A stretch of 64,000 nucleotides of DNA from Limanda limanda (taxonomy: Eukaryota > Chordata > Actinopteri > Pleuronectiformes > Pleuronectidae): the NCBI RefSeq assembly GCF_963576545.1, contig NC_083654.1, positions 18,681,699 through 18,745,698 of the forward strand, in the 5' to 3' direction. The notes under the pieces were generated by a model. That model was not told the origin of the DNA and ran no database searches. It was given only the letters and a program-made list of their open reading frames with translations. Shown piece by piece: positions 26,458-38,300 of this stretch (its first letter is position 1; every line of letters begins with the position of its first letter). A program made the position numbers and the translations under genes.

Positions 26458-26585
26458 ATTTTGTGTCTCCTTGTAGTAATTTGTGTTTCTGTTTACCATT
26501 TGTGTCTCTTTCTTGTTGATTTTGATTTATTAGAAGTGATTTTGTGTCTCTTTCTAGTGATTTTGTGTCTCTTTTTAGTTGTTTT
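26458..26585. repeat. degenerate minisatellite (TTTTGTGTCTCTTT-like unit)
   Basis: Several imperfect copies of a roughly 20-30-bp unit reading A(T)TTTGTGTCTCTTTCTAGT. The same motif in opposite orientation makes up 61960-62215. Confidence 0.7.
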
Positions 26586-28321
26586 TGTACCGGTCTGTAA
26601 AAACATAGTCAAACAATATGCATTTATTTATGTATTTATTTGAATAACCTCACCTTTTGAATTGAAGTTCATAAAGTTAATGTTCAGGAACTCTCCTGAC
26701 ACTGAATGAATTATGTTTACTACGATGTCAGGATGGCGCGAAATCACCAGAACACCTGACGCGTTAAAGACCGTAACTTCCTGTTATTGTTCTCAGGTGA
26801 GTGAGCAGCTTAGACTCACTAAATAAGCAGTAAAACCATTTTAAAATGGTTTAAAATTCAAACGGATTAATTCACTAATAACTTGTGTTAAACGTACAAC
26901 AGCCGGAAAAGGAATAAGCACTTGTTTTAGCATGCTAACTGGAGCTAGCCTGTGCTAACACACCTAAGTCAGGTGGTTTAGTAGGCCTATCCTATAAGCT
27001 AAGCTAAGAAAAGAATAGATAACACTTTATTGATCCCTTGTCGAGGAATTCCACTCATTACAGATTCAGATCTCTTTGTACAGACTCTGTTTCCCAACAG
27101 ACCCTTCACCCCTTTACCCCTCGACTTCGTGTCTGGTGATCAATTTATTTGTCTCCACTGTGGTATTGCTGCTTCTACCCAATCAAATGTAAATAAGGAA
27201 TAGATCGGGGTTATTCCGAGTGCAGCAACGGAGACACTTCACTGTGGTATGACTCGAATGTTGAGAATCCACTCGTCCAGAAGCTCCTGCGTCCGTCACT
27301 CAGTGGGAACAGATGCAGACAATTAAGAAACCACCCTTACAGTAAACTGCCTTCATGAGGCAAACCTTCGCCTCAAGTTTGATTCATACTGAAGATGCCA
27401 CCGCTCCCCCCCCCCGATCCGGCTGGCTTCAGCTCTGCCTGCAGCTGGGGCCTTCTCGAGGCCCCACTGAGCTACCAAGCTGTAATTTCAGAGCCTGCAA
27501 ATACTTTACAGGAAATGATTGTGGTAAGCCAAGGAAATGACATAGACTCGCCAGCTCTCCTCCAACTCTTACTTTATATATGTGTTTATAACGAGAGCCT
27601 AGTTTCTGGCTTGTAGGTGAAGAACGTTATCGCTCTGATGACCTTCTCCCGTGTTTGCTCACTCGACAGACAGGTGAACAGCTGAGGTTTTGATTACAGG
27701 TGCTTTCACTGCAAATTTCCATCTCAGCAGTCCAGTACCTGTTTGCAGTTTCTCTGCTTGACTAGACAGTATCTCATCGGGCAGCTCGGAGACAAACCTC
27801 TCCAGGGGATTGAGCAAAATGCTGCTTGGCTGTGCAGCACCTTGCGTAGTTATGGAATTGTGGTCAACCAAAGACAGTCGTTAATGAGATGTTGGGCACG
27901 ATGCCCCCGGTGACGGGATACACACCGAAGCTTCTGCAGCTGTTTGGGTCCAGGACTGTGTGTTCTGGCCCTGGTGGATCTATTAAAGCTGCCAGAGTTA
28001 AAATAACTCCTTGATTCATCAATCTCTCCCCAGGTCTCCGGCATTTACTTCAGCCAAAAGCAATTCTTCTCACTGGTTTAGAGCCACGAGATGTCCTGAC
28101 ATTATTACTGCCCTGCAAAGGCAGAACAAACTGAGAGTAAGTGTTACGGCAGCTAAAGGTGAAACTAAATGTAATGCCTAAAGCCCTTTGTTGGAACTGA
28201 AAAGTCTCTCGTTAATACAATTATTCCAGATTACTTAAGGAGGGAGCGTCCAAATCAAATCATGATTGTGAAGAGCTCTAAACTTCTGTGAATGGTCGCA
28301 GTTATATTCATGGTGCCCATA

Positions 28322-29146
28322 TAGGGTTGCAAAGGGGCGGAAAGTTTCCGGTAAATTTCCGGAAACTTTCCGGAAACTTTCCATGGGAAGTTAAGCTCGG
28401 GAATTTTGAAAAAAAAATAAATACGCAAATTAAACGCTGAGCAATAAAAACATCATACAAAACTCTATTTTAAAGATGTATCGAATGCATCACACGCTGC
28501 ACGTTGAATTTCAACCCTCCACTGTGCATTCTTCCATCACATGCACAGATAACTCCCAGCATCCTTCACTCTACAGCAGGGCTATTGAGGCCTGCTGTAG
28601 AGTGCAGGACTAGTCAGGTAAGTTTCCATGATATTACTGGTGAAAATGTATTAGCATGCTTATTGAGGATTGTTCATCTGTTCATCTAGCCTATTTCCAT
28701 TCATTTATCCATCAATTGTAAAATATGTTTACAGACGATTGCAATTGTTTGGCTAACTATTTATATCTCTGGCATTGCATTAGTGTTTTTTTACAAACTT
28801 TTTTCTCATCTTATTCTACAGAACAATGAGACATTTCACCCCATCCAATGTAGAAGGAAAGGCTGTGTACATTTGCAAATACTGTGCAAAGACCTATGTT
28901 AAGAATGACACAACGATGCAGAAGCATATAGTCAAGTGCCCAAAGTTTCCTCAGGGCTCATATCAACTTATAACAAAACAAAATGTTTATATTTATGTCT
29001 GTATATGACAAGGTAAATACAGTTAGTATAAATTACCCACAACATTTCCCGTTTATTCCCGTATATTCCCGTATATTCCCGTTAATTCCCGTTAATTCCC
29101 ATGGAAAGTTTCCAACTTTGAATATTCCCGGAATTTTGCAACCCTA
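28322..29146 (+). mobile_element. 825-bp nonautonomous hAT with BED finger
   Basis: Terminal inverted repeats are TAGGGTTGCAAA and its mirror TTTTGCAACCCTA. A perfect 8-bp target duplication TGCCCATA lies at 28314-28321 and 29147-29154. Subterminal arrays are present: TTTCCGG/AAACTTTCC repeats inside the left end, and five TATTCCCG/TAATTCCCG repeats inside the right. At 28826-29008 (plus) a 60-codon frame carries a BED-type finger, YICKYCAKTYVK then MQKHIVKC (C-X2-C...H-X4-C), the usual N-terminal DNA-binding domain of hAT transposases. The DDE catalytic part is absent. Confidence 0.88.
28826..29008 (+). pseudogene. BED zinc-finger remnant of hAT transposase
   Basis: MRHFTPSNVEGKAVYICKYC is followed by HIVKCPKFPQG, then stops shortly after. 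All four zinc ligands are present, so the finger could fold. Preceded by a plausible acceptor (ATTCTACAG), suggesting it was the second exon of a transposase. Confidence 0.6.
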
Positions 29147-29467
29147 TGCCCATAGGATGTAGTGCTACTAGCATGGAAAAGTTGAACTTATCCAGTTTCA
29201 TAGTCTCCTGAGGATGAATCCCAATCCCTGCCTTTTCTCTATGGAGGTTTAAAGTCTTTTTTCTTATCGAGTGAAACGAGTCAACGCGATCATTCAATCC
29301 AACAATCATCAGGTTGCTATGAAGCTGCTCCTCCCACCAGTCAAAGTTTATGACCGAGTCCCTGCAGAGCTAATGAGATTCTTCAGCTGTGAGACGACAG
29401 CTCTGTTACCTGACTGTCTGTTTGCAAGTGAGCCTGAAAACTTTCAATGCCTTTTATTCTCTTTTAA

Positions 29468-29495
29468 AGTGCACTGCTGCTGCTGCTGCTGCTGC
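29468..29495. repeat. (TGC)n trinucleotide repeat
   Basis: Eight TGC units in noncoding DNA. Confidence 0.85.
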
Positions 29496-30334
29496 TTCCT
29501 GCCTTTGTCGGCCAGATTAACAGAGACGGACCTTTAAGGTGGATCTGACGTCTCCTGATTTACCGTCTGTCTTCTTTTTTTAAAGAAGTCTTTCCACTGC
29601 AAATTCCTTTCGTACTTATCTCCCCGGAGAGCCCTGGGAGGAATGCAGTGAATAATAAAAACACTTAGATTGCTTGTAAGTGCCAGCCTGTGTGAGCTTG
29701 TAGGATGTTTAATGAGATTTTCTGATTGGGAGCTGAAAGGGGGGGGGAGGAAGTAGTCATGGGCTTCTCTTCCTCACGCAGGCCCATCTCTCTATCCACA
29801 GAGCCGCCTCTCCACAGGGTCACACTATATTTCACTCAGATTAAAGTGAGAGAGAGAGGGAGAGAGGGAGAGGATGAGGAGAAAACACAAAGGTTGTTTG
29901 TTTCCCTGTTGCAGAGGACGAGCAGTCGTTCTGGACATTTTATCAATTCCCTCCACTTGGAAGCAGAGAGAATGTGCTGCAGCTGATAGTGTCGCTCGGA
30001 AAGACACGTTTCTCACGGTCCAGAGAACATGTATAGCGGCGTGTCGTCCTTTGCTTGCCCCTCATTATTCTCCGTGTGTCATATCTAATGTTCTGCAACA
30101 AAGTGAGGAATTATTTGGCACGGCCTCCGTATTCCAGCCGCTTCATGTGAAATCCTTTCAGCTTCGTCTTTCAGCTCCTTTCACGACTAGAGGGAACAAG
30201 TGACTGATCAGATCTGACTTGAATCAGAAATATCCTGTAGGGGTCCACGGGGGAGGGGATTGGGTTTGACAAGATTTTGGATTAAAACCAGTGACAGTGA
30301 TATTTCATTATCTATAAATGTAGCTCTTTACTAT

Positions 30335-30485
30335 TATTACCTCTGCCAAAGAGGTTATGTTTTCACCCCGTGTGTTTTTTGTTTGGTTTGTCTGTTTGTA
30401 AACCAGGTTACACAAAAACTACTCAACAGATTACATCGAATTTGGTGGAATGATGAGACACAAGCTAAAAAAAGAATCCATTAAA
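30335..30485. repeat. dispersed repeat, ACCTCTGCCAAAGAGGTTATG type
   Basis: Contains CCTCTGCCAAAGAGGTTATG, a GTTTG-rich stretch, then ACACAAAAACTACTCAACAG and TTTGGTGGAATGATG, in the order of a very common fish dispersed repeat that I recall. Confidence 0.6.
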
Positions 30486-31689
30486 GCGGCAGAACCAGGA
30501 ATATTTTTGAATAAATTTGTTAATCTTGAGTTTTCTGGCCTTTTTCACAAATTTCTCAGGGAATAATAATATGTCAATCTTGTTTAGGAGACTGAAATTT
30601 GTCGAAGCTTGATTGAATTTAAGAGAACTGTTTGGTCCTTGGTAGATGTTTGTGCTCTACTCAGTCACTCTAGTAATTATCTTTCTTTTGTCTGATGCAT
30701 TCAATAATAACACTTGATATAATAAGTGTACTCATACGTGAGTCATTTGGAATCACATCTCTGCTCCTTCAGTAATCGGCCTGTGTGCCTTTGTTAAACT
30801 GTGGGTTTAAGGTTTATGACGTTTTACCAGATGTTTTAAAAGCAGCAGGGAAAATACCTCATTACACAGAACTGACAATTACTGTTTCCTGGGAGAGGCG
30901 GCGGAAGTTGGATCAAACAGATTGTTAAAACCGGGGTCAAGTGCACATGAGGGCACAAGTGTATAATTTCATTTTGTTGATAGTGACACTGATTTCATTG
31001 TTTGTCATCGCACTGACCAGTAAATCCCAGATTAATCTGTTTTTGCCAGACTAACTCTAATGTTCTTTTTTTAGTTATTTTTCCATCTTTTACAATTGAA
31101 GGTTCTTATGGAACAGCTCGTTGCAACAGCAAAAATAACGCTGTTGGTTTAAATGTTAATGATGAAGTGGATTAACATGAAAATGTATTGTGATTTTTAA
31201 CCATAAAATAAATGTAACTCCAATAAATCGGATATATCACTGGCAGATATGAGTAAATAAAATATCTCCCTAAAATAAAACAACAATAATAACCACTTTC
31301 TTTATACTTATTAAACTACTCGGCTCTTTTTCCTCTCACTATAACAAACGAGTTATGCCAGAAATGAAAAGACAGTCACATGGTTAAGAACAATCTTTTA
31401 CTTTGTGTAAATCTCCACACACACACATCGACATTAAACATGATTTTACAAGGAGATCTTTACTGTCACACTCAGCAGTAACACACATCCACGACGTTTT
31501 ACAGGTGAAAACAAAAAACAACAACAGGACATCTCATAAGGTGCTTCTTAATACGCAACTGGGAATGTTATGAAAAATGTCCACATATCCTACAGAGACA
31601 CCAACACTGCATCTACATATATAATATAAAACAATCTACACAAAAATAGAGCAAATATGTACAGAACAGACTATTTACAACATCCAAAC

Positions 31690-31785
31690 AAGCTGAAGAT
31701 GAAGAGCATATATACATATATATGTACGTTTATATATATATATATATATATATGCATGCTGTAAATATATATATTTATGGTAGAT
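31690..31785. repeat. nedd9: AU-rich (TA)n tract in nedd9 3'UTR
   Basis: TATATA runs including about 28 bp of uninterrupted TA at 31733-31762, lying 60-150 nt after the nedd9 stop codon in transcript direction. I could not place a convincing AATAAA. Confidence 0.7.
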
Positions 31786-31838
31786 TAATGTCCACATGGA
31801 GACTGTTTTGAAATGTACAGGAGCAACATGGTTTAAAA

Positions 31839-32399
31839 TCATGAATGAGCCATTTGCAGCAACTGTTCTTTAAACTGCTGCGAGTGGTGTGAGAGGTCGG
31901 TGACCCTGTCCACCATCTCCTGGATGGCGAGCGTGTTGGGGTAGTTCAAGGCGGCCGTTTTGGTCGCGGTCACCACCGTCTTTAACAAGTCACAGAGCAC
32001 GTTGCTGGAGTTCATCACCCTGTTGGCCACCTCGGGGGCGGAGGCCTGTCGGGACAGCGTGTCCCCGATGAAGACCAGTTTGTGGGCGCTGAGGATGACG
32101 AACTTGCTGTGCGCCACGAAGATGCGGGGGGGCTGCCCGGCGCTGACGCAGCCGAAGAAGGCGTCGACGGCGCTGAGCAGCGTGACGAAGTGCTGCTCGC
32201 ACTGATCCGAGTAGAAGCCGAGCAGCTGGCCGTCGCGGGCGCACATGTGGGCGGAGGGGGACAGGGTGGAGGGGGAGGAGTCTGGGGCGGGCGCCACTGG
32301 GGGGGAGGGAACAGGCAAGTGCTGGTGGGGCGTCCACTGGGTGATGTCGTTCTCCACGGGCTTGATGGCTTCCTGCTCCAGCTTCTTGAACTGATTGAT
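31839..32399 (-). CDS. nedd9: nedd9 last coding exon, FAT-like domain
   Basis: Starts INQFKKLEQEAIKPVENDIT, has a Pro-rich insert, then the conserved C-terminal four-helix domain (RQLLGFYSDQCEQHF, PPRIFVAHSKFVILSAHKLV) ending LLQMAHS. TGA at 31841-31839. Acceptor GCCCTTCACAG. Confidence 0.95.
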   Translation of the reverse strand: MNQFKKLEQEAIKPVENDITQWTPHQHLPVPSPPVAPAPDSSPSTLSPSAHMCARDGQLLGFYSDQCEQHFVTLLSAVDAFFGCVSAGQPPRIFVAHSKFVILSAHKLVFIGDTLSRQASAPEVANRVMNSSNVLCDLLKTVVTATKTAALNYPNTLAIQEMVDRVTDLSHHSQQFKEQLLQMAHS

Positions 32400-35300
32400 C
32401 TGTGAAGGGCGACAGGACTCAGATTATTTCCCTGCCGGCATGAATCACATCTCTGGTTCATCACGGGAACAGTCAGATGAGGACGAGCTCCGAGAAGCTG
32501 AGATCAAAACTCAGAATCAGTAACTCTCTCTCTGATCATCAACTCATGATTTTTTCAAAAGCATATTCGCCGGTTCCAAAAATAACTCAAACAGAGAAAT
32601 CTCTCGCCCTGAACTCGCCCCGAGACTCGAGCTCGCGGCTTCATCAGCGTAACAACGTCTGTGACGGAGAAAACAAACAGAAAGTCTCACTTGTTCTGGT
32701 CCCAGCTGCACTTGACTCTGTTTGATGATGTTTTCTTTCTCCAGCAGCTCTTTCTGCTGACGCTCAAAGTCCTCTTTGCCCTGCGGAGGAAAACCAAGAA
32801 GTGTGAGGAGCTCACTCCTGTCGACCAGGTTTGACTTTTAACTCGTGAAACGCGAGTCAGAAACACACGTCTGTGCTTTGATATCATCGGGAAAATAATC
32901 CACAAAGCAATGAGCTTAGAAACCCTAATGAACTTAAGCTGGTTTGCACAAAATACTTAACTGAAAACAAATCAACAAACTTAGGAAAACAGAAAGAAGT
33001 ACAGAAGCTTATTGCTGCCACGACATAAATAGAAAATTGGATCAATATCACTTTATAACCTAAAAGATTATTGTCTTTTTCTGGTGCAGCACTAATAGGC
33101 TTCTGTGGAAAATAATGTACATAAAGTGATCACAAAAATATGACAATTTATCCCAATATGAGTATACTTTAAAATGTCTAACTTCCACGCTTAACATGTA
33201 TCAACAGAGGGGTTTTAACTTGATGTGTTCATGCAGCATTTACCTGCAGGTGCACGTAGTCGTAGTCCTCCATCCAGCTCTTCACACACTTCTCACTGTT
33301 GTTCATGTTGTCTTTGTCCTGGCTGGAGGGAACCGGGAAGGGCTTGGTCTTCTCCCCATAGTTGTCGTTATCGGTGGAGGGAGAGGTGAGCGGGTGGAGC
33401 GGGTTCTCGTCAGGCGTGCTCCCGTTAGAGAAGGACCCGTCCGCGTGCGACGGCCTGAACAGCAGCTCGGCGTTGCTGCCGATGGTGGAGGCCAGCGGCT
33501 TGGCGTCGTCGGGCACGGCCCTGGAGACCATGACGAAGCGGTCCAGGTCGTCGCTCTTGTTGTGGTGCTTCCCGGAGGAGGCCAGCACGTTCAGGGCCCA
33601 GCTGCAGTTCTCCAGGACCTGGTAGATCTGCAGGAGGATCTGCTGAGAGTCCTCCAGGCGCACCAGCTGCCGCCTCAGCTTGCTGTGCAGGCTGGAGTCC
33701 GACAGGGCCGTGGCGTTGGCCGCGGCCCCCCGACCGAACACGATGAAGTCCCCCAGAGCCGCCCGGATCCGGTCCAGCACCGTGCGCACGTCGTTAGCGT
33801 GCCGCTCCATGAAGGGAAACGTCCTCCAGTGAGGGGAAGCTGCCATTGAGTGCAACGCCCAGACCGACGCCTCCACGGCCTGCTGCAGGCGGTACAACCT
33901 CTGCACCCCCGTGTCCACGTCCAGCAGGAGGCGTCCCTCGGAGCCGGAGCCCGTGGAGGACGAGGACGTGGACATGCTGCTGCGGGTGCTGCCCGTGCTG
34001 GAGAAGGACAGACGGTTCACTCCGTCCGTCACGTCTCCGACTGCTCGGACCTCCTGAGCCGGCATGTCGTAGATGCCCTTGCTGCCGTCTCTGTCGGAGG
34101 GGGGGGTCTTGTGCTGGGACGCCATCTTGCCCCGGGGGATGTCGTAGATGTCCTGAGACCCGGCTCCTGACAGAAGGGCGGGCGGAGGCACGTCGTAGAT
34201 GCCCTCGTTGCCGTTGGCATTCTGGTGTTGGTGGTGGGCGGCAGGCTCCACGTTGGGGGGGAAGTCGTAGTGGGACTGTGGGCTGTGCGCTGGCTTGGTG
34301 AGGGCGGGGGGGGGGACGTCGTAGATGCCCTCCTGCTTGAGTTTGAGAGGCTGAGGGAAGTCGTAGTTTCCCTCCTGGAGGGCAGGGTTGGTCCTGCAGG
34401 GAGGAACCGAGTAGACCTGAGGAGGAAGAGGAGGAGATTCATTTATTTTAGATCAATTTCTGATATCTAACAGTGTGTGAAGTTTGGTTGGGCTGTTATT
34501 GAGATATGTTTTTGTTTTTTTTACAATATGTTTATTAGGTTTTTTCAGATAATTAAGTACAAACAGACAAGTACTAGGAGTAAGTGAGAAATTATGTCAA
34601 AATGAAAGGAAAAGACAAAGAAAGAAAAAAAGGGTCATTTGAAATAAAATAAAATAAAGGCATAGAAACAGAACAAAAAACTAAAAAAACAAACAAACAA
34701 AACTAACAAACAAACAGGGCGTACAGCTCAAGACAATGAAATGTATTGATGCATCACTAGCATACAAAGTACATCAAAAAAAAGAGGGGAGTGGCCTATT
34801 GTGAGTCTGTTCTAAATCTCCATCGAATTGAGCAAGGTGGTCTAAGAACGGCTGCCAGATCTTGTAGAATTGTTTAAGATTGTTTGAAAGTTTTAGCTAC
34901 CCTTCGCTAACGTTAGCCTATAGAAGCTTCCAGTTCTTCCTAGCTTGGGCTAAACCAGCGAATCCCTGTTGTCCTGAATCAGAGTGTAAAGGGAAATTTG
35001 GCTGTTTTCCTTCTTTTTAAAAGCATCACAACTCTCGATTTAAAGACCTGAAACCTGAACCGCGGGATGCGTATTAAAGCTGTGAATATAGAAGAAGCAA
35101 AAGACTGTTGTGACGGGCCGACGTTCAACAATTGAGCGAGGTGGTCTGAGAACGGCTGCCAGATCTTGTAGAATTGTTTAAGATTGTTTGTCAAACTGTA
35201 TCGGATTTTCTCCATCTGTAATAGAGAGGTAAGTTCTGATAGCCACGTCTTGAAGAGTGGCACTGTTTCTGACTTCCGCAGTATTAGAATCAGTCTCTTT

Positions 35301-38300
35301 GCAATTAACAGTCCATACATGACGTTGTGCTGTACTGAGATACTTCGATGTGATTATTGAGATATGGGATCCACTACTCAGCCTTTCTAGTTTCTCTGAA
35401 TGATCTGATACGAATGCATTGACTCTTTCATTCAGCCTCTGTTCTTTTGGGCTGCAGTCTCTTGTTTTGAAGGAGCCACTTTTGTCCTTTACGTCAGGGG
35501 TTTTCAACTGGGGGTCCGCGGCTCCCTGGTGGTCCGCGACAGCATTGCAGGGGGTCCGCAAAATTTGCTTTGATATTTCAACACATTTCCAGATTACTCT
35601 TGAATATCGTGAAAAATATCTAAAATAAGACAAATATGTCTAAAATAATATAAAGGTGCTGGTGATCATGAGGTTTAACTTAAGTAGGCCTCAATTGTTT
35701 GTGTGATATTGTATGATTATCATTTGTGACATATTCTGCATTACTTTGTCATCTTCCCTCTTCAGTTGTAGCCCCAGTTTATGTTGATTGTTAGTGATCA
35801 CCGTAACTTTAACGTTCTCTCAACATGTCAGCTACATGTCTGTACATTCAAGTCATGAACGTTATATATTGATGTACATATGGTTCTGAGATGCAGTACA
35901 ACTACAAACTGCATTTTAATTTTGTTTTCAATTCTTAAGCACTGAAAATCAACCTTTGATTTGTTTGAGGTTTTTAAGTAGATATATCTAGATTTGTTTG
36001 AGGTTTTTAACTAAAACCAACATGGAAAACCAAATGTTAAAACTTCCTTAGGCACGTGCGCGCGTAGGCACATCAGTGGGCCGCGGATTACTTTCTAGTC
36101 AGAATGGTGGTCCCTGGGACAAAACCAGTTGAAAACCCCTGCTTTACGTGACAGAACAGAACAGTCGACTGTGACCTGGTTACTGTGCAAATACAGTGGA
36201 TGTGGGTTCTAACTGGATACTGTGTGTACAGCATTACTGCAGTCAGAGCGTGAGGGAGTCAAACAGCTTCTGGCTCCTGCAGACACAACGTTTGAAACCC
36301 TTTAGTTTCTGCATTTGATTCCTTTCTCTAACGCAGCAGCACCAGAGTAAAACAACTATTAATCCTCCCACGGGCTTGACAGAGCAAAGTGTGTGTGTGT
36401 ATGTATGCGTGCAGGACACAAAGCATTCTGGGAAGCGCACCGAGGTGAATAAAATGGTGGCCAGTAAGTGATTTCCATCAGCCTTGAAACGCTCTTAGCA
36501 GCTAGACGGGCTCGCCCCAAAACTGTAATTAGGAACGACGCAAATAACAGGTCCCGGCATATTTCAGGTTATTACAAACAAACTGGTGGCGCTCTGCCTG
36601 GTCGGCTCTGGAAGTCTGGTGAAATCTTAGAGGGTCTGGAAAGAGAAGAGTTATGGCCTTGACTTTTTATCCACGGTTGGAGATTTCAGACAGAACCATA
36701 CTAATGGAATTTTGGTTAAACTCCACTGGCAGGCAGAGCTCTCATTCGCTGCAGCCACAAGAATGTCCTTCAATGAGACATTTGATGTATGATTCATTTA
36801 TGGCAGACAATTAAGAGAAACACTAGGAACTGTATCAATAAACGTAGAATAACTATTTTCCCCGGACATAAGCGTCTCTGCTACTTCCTGAATTCATTTT
36901 AATTTGACTGAAACAAACGATGGGTACCCTCAGTGTTGTGGGAGATGGCCTGGCTGCTGAAAGGTTCTCTCTATTTTATTTTTTATTTTTTTTATTCTTT
37001 CTACCTCAATATTTTTAATTTTATTCTATTGTATTGTATTTTGTTGTATTCAAATATACCGGCTGCTATGACAACTTAATTTCCCTTCGGGGATGAATAA
37101 AGTACTCTATCTATCTATCTATCTATCTATCTTACCCCTTGTGAAGAGGAAGGTATGTCGTAAACGCCTTGTGCCCTGTGGTCGAGCAGAGAGGGGGGGA
37201 CGTCGTAGACCCCCTGGTTCCTGGCAGCGGCTTGCTGACCGGCGAACATCTGACCAGGAGGAATATCGTACACCTGAAACATGAGAGGGGAAATGAGATA
37301 AACACCAGAGTTCAAATGATACCTGAGGACTAATGTGTTCTTTTAGAATATGAGCTAATTTGAACAGTCCAAAAATTCTTCTGATTTCTTTGTTGGGAAA
37401 AACCAGTCGAGAACAAAGCTATGTTATCACCTGTGATGTTGACGTGTTAGCAAAAATAAAACAGCTGCTTAATATGATGGTTTAAATACAGTACAGACAG
37501 TACAGGTCCCACTGGTGAACTGTAGGTGCTGTGGAACAGGAGACACCTACCCCCTGGGGTCTCATGGGTGGGACGTCATAGAGGTCCTGCTGGTTGTGTT
37601 GGCCGGGGCTATAAGTGTAGGACTGTCCCACTCGGGTCGGGGTCACCACCTGTCCAATCACAGCAGGGGGGAGGGACAAACAATCAGTGCTGCGGCTTGA
37701 ATAACGACACCTGGAAGAACAGCAGTGCTCCATATTTTATGTAAAATATGAAACCTTAACAGCAAGAGAAGGAAAGTTTTAGCTACCCTTAGCTAGCGTT
37801 AGCCTATAGAAACTTCCAGTTCTTCCTAGCTTGGGCTAAACCAGCAAATCCCTGTTGTCCTGAATCAGAGTTTTTTATGTAAAAAGGGAAATTTGGCTGT
37901 TTTCCTTCTTTTTTAAAAGCATCACAACTCTCGATTTAAAGACCTGAAACCTGAACCGCGGGATGCGTATTAAAGCTGTGACTATAGAAGAAGCAAAAGA
38001 CTGTTGTGACGGGCCGACTTTCAACAAAGTGCTCCGCCGGAGAAAAGACAGATGTAGACTTCAGTTCCACTAATGAAAATGGAATTAAAATATATAAAAT
38101 GAATGTGGTTAAGCAGTCAAATAATCAAAAGTCAAACTTTAGCAGCACTTTCTGGAATAGAAGAAATTGAAACCCTTTGCGTTTTAGCTCAGGCTGACTT
38201 CATCTGAATGGAAGCTGGTTTTATGATTAGAACCGTGTTGGAGTTTTATCATAGCACTGGCTGGATTGTGAGGTTTTTCATACTCCTGGTGAAGTAATCA

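Larger units (their letters stand above)
25000..31380. other. intergenic spacer smim13-nedd9
   Basis: No coding gene recognised. It holds a minisatellite near 26.5 kb, a decayed retroelement tail near 27015-27050 (ACTTTATTGATCCC), a complete hAT element and a common fish repeat at 30.3 kb. Confidence 0.55.

Noticed and set aside
33196..34470. Several 80-217-codon plus-strand frames
   Set aside because: They are complements of nedd9 exon 5, which has clear docking motifs, splice sites and family similarity on the minus strand.
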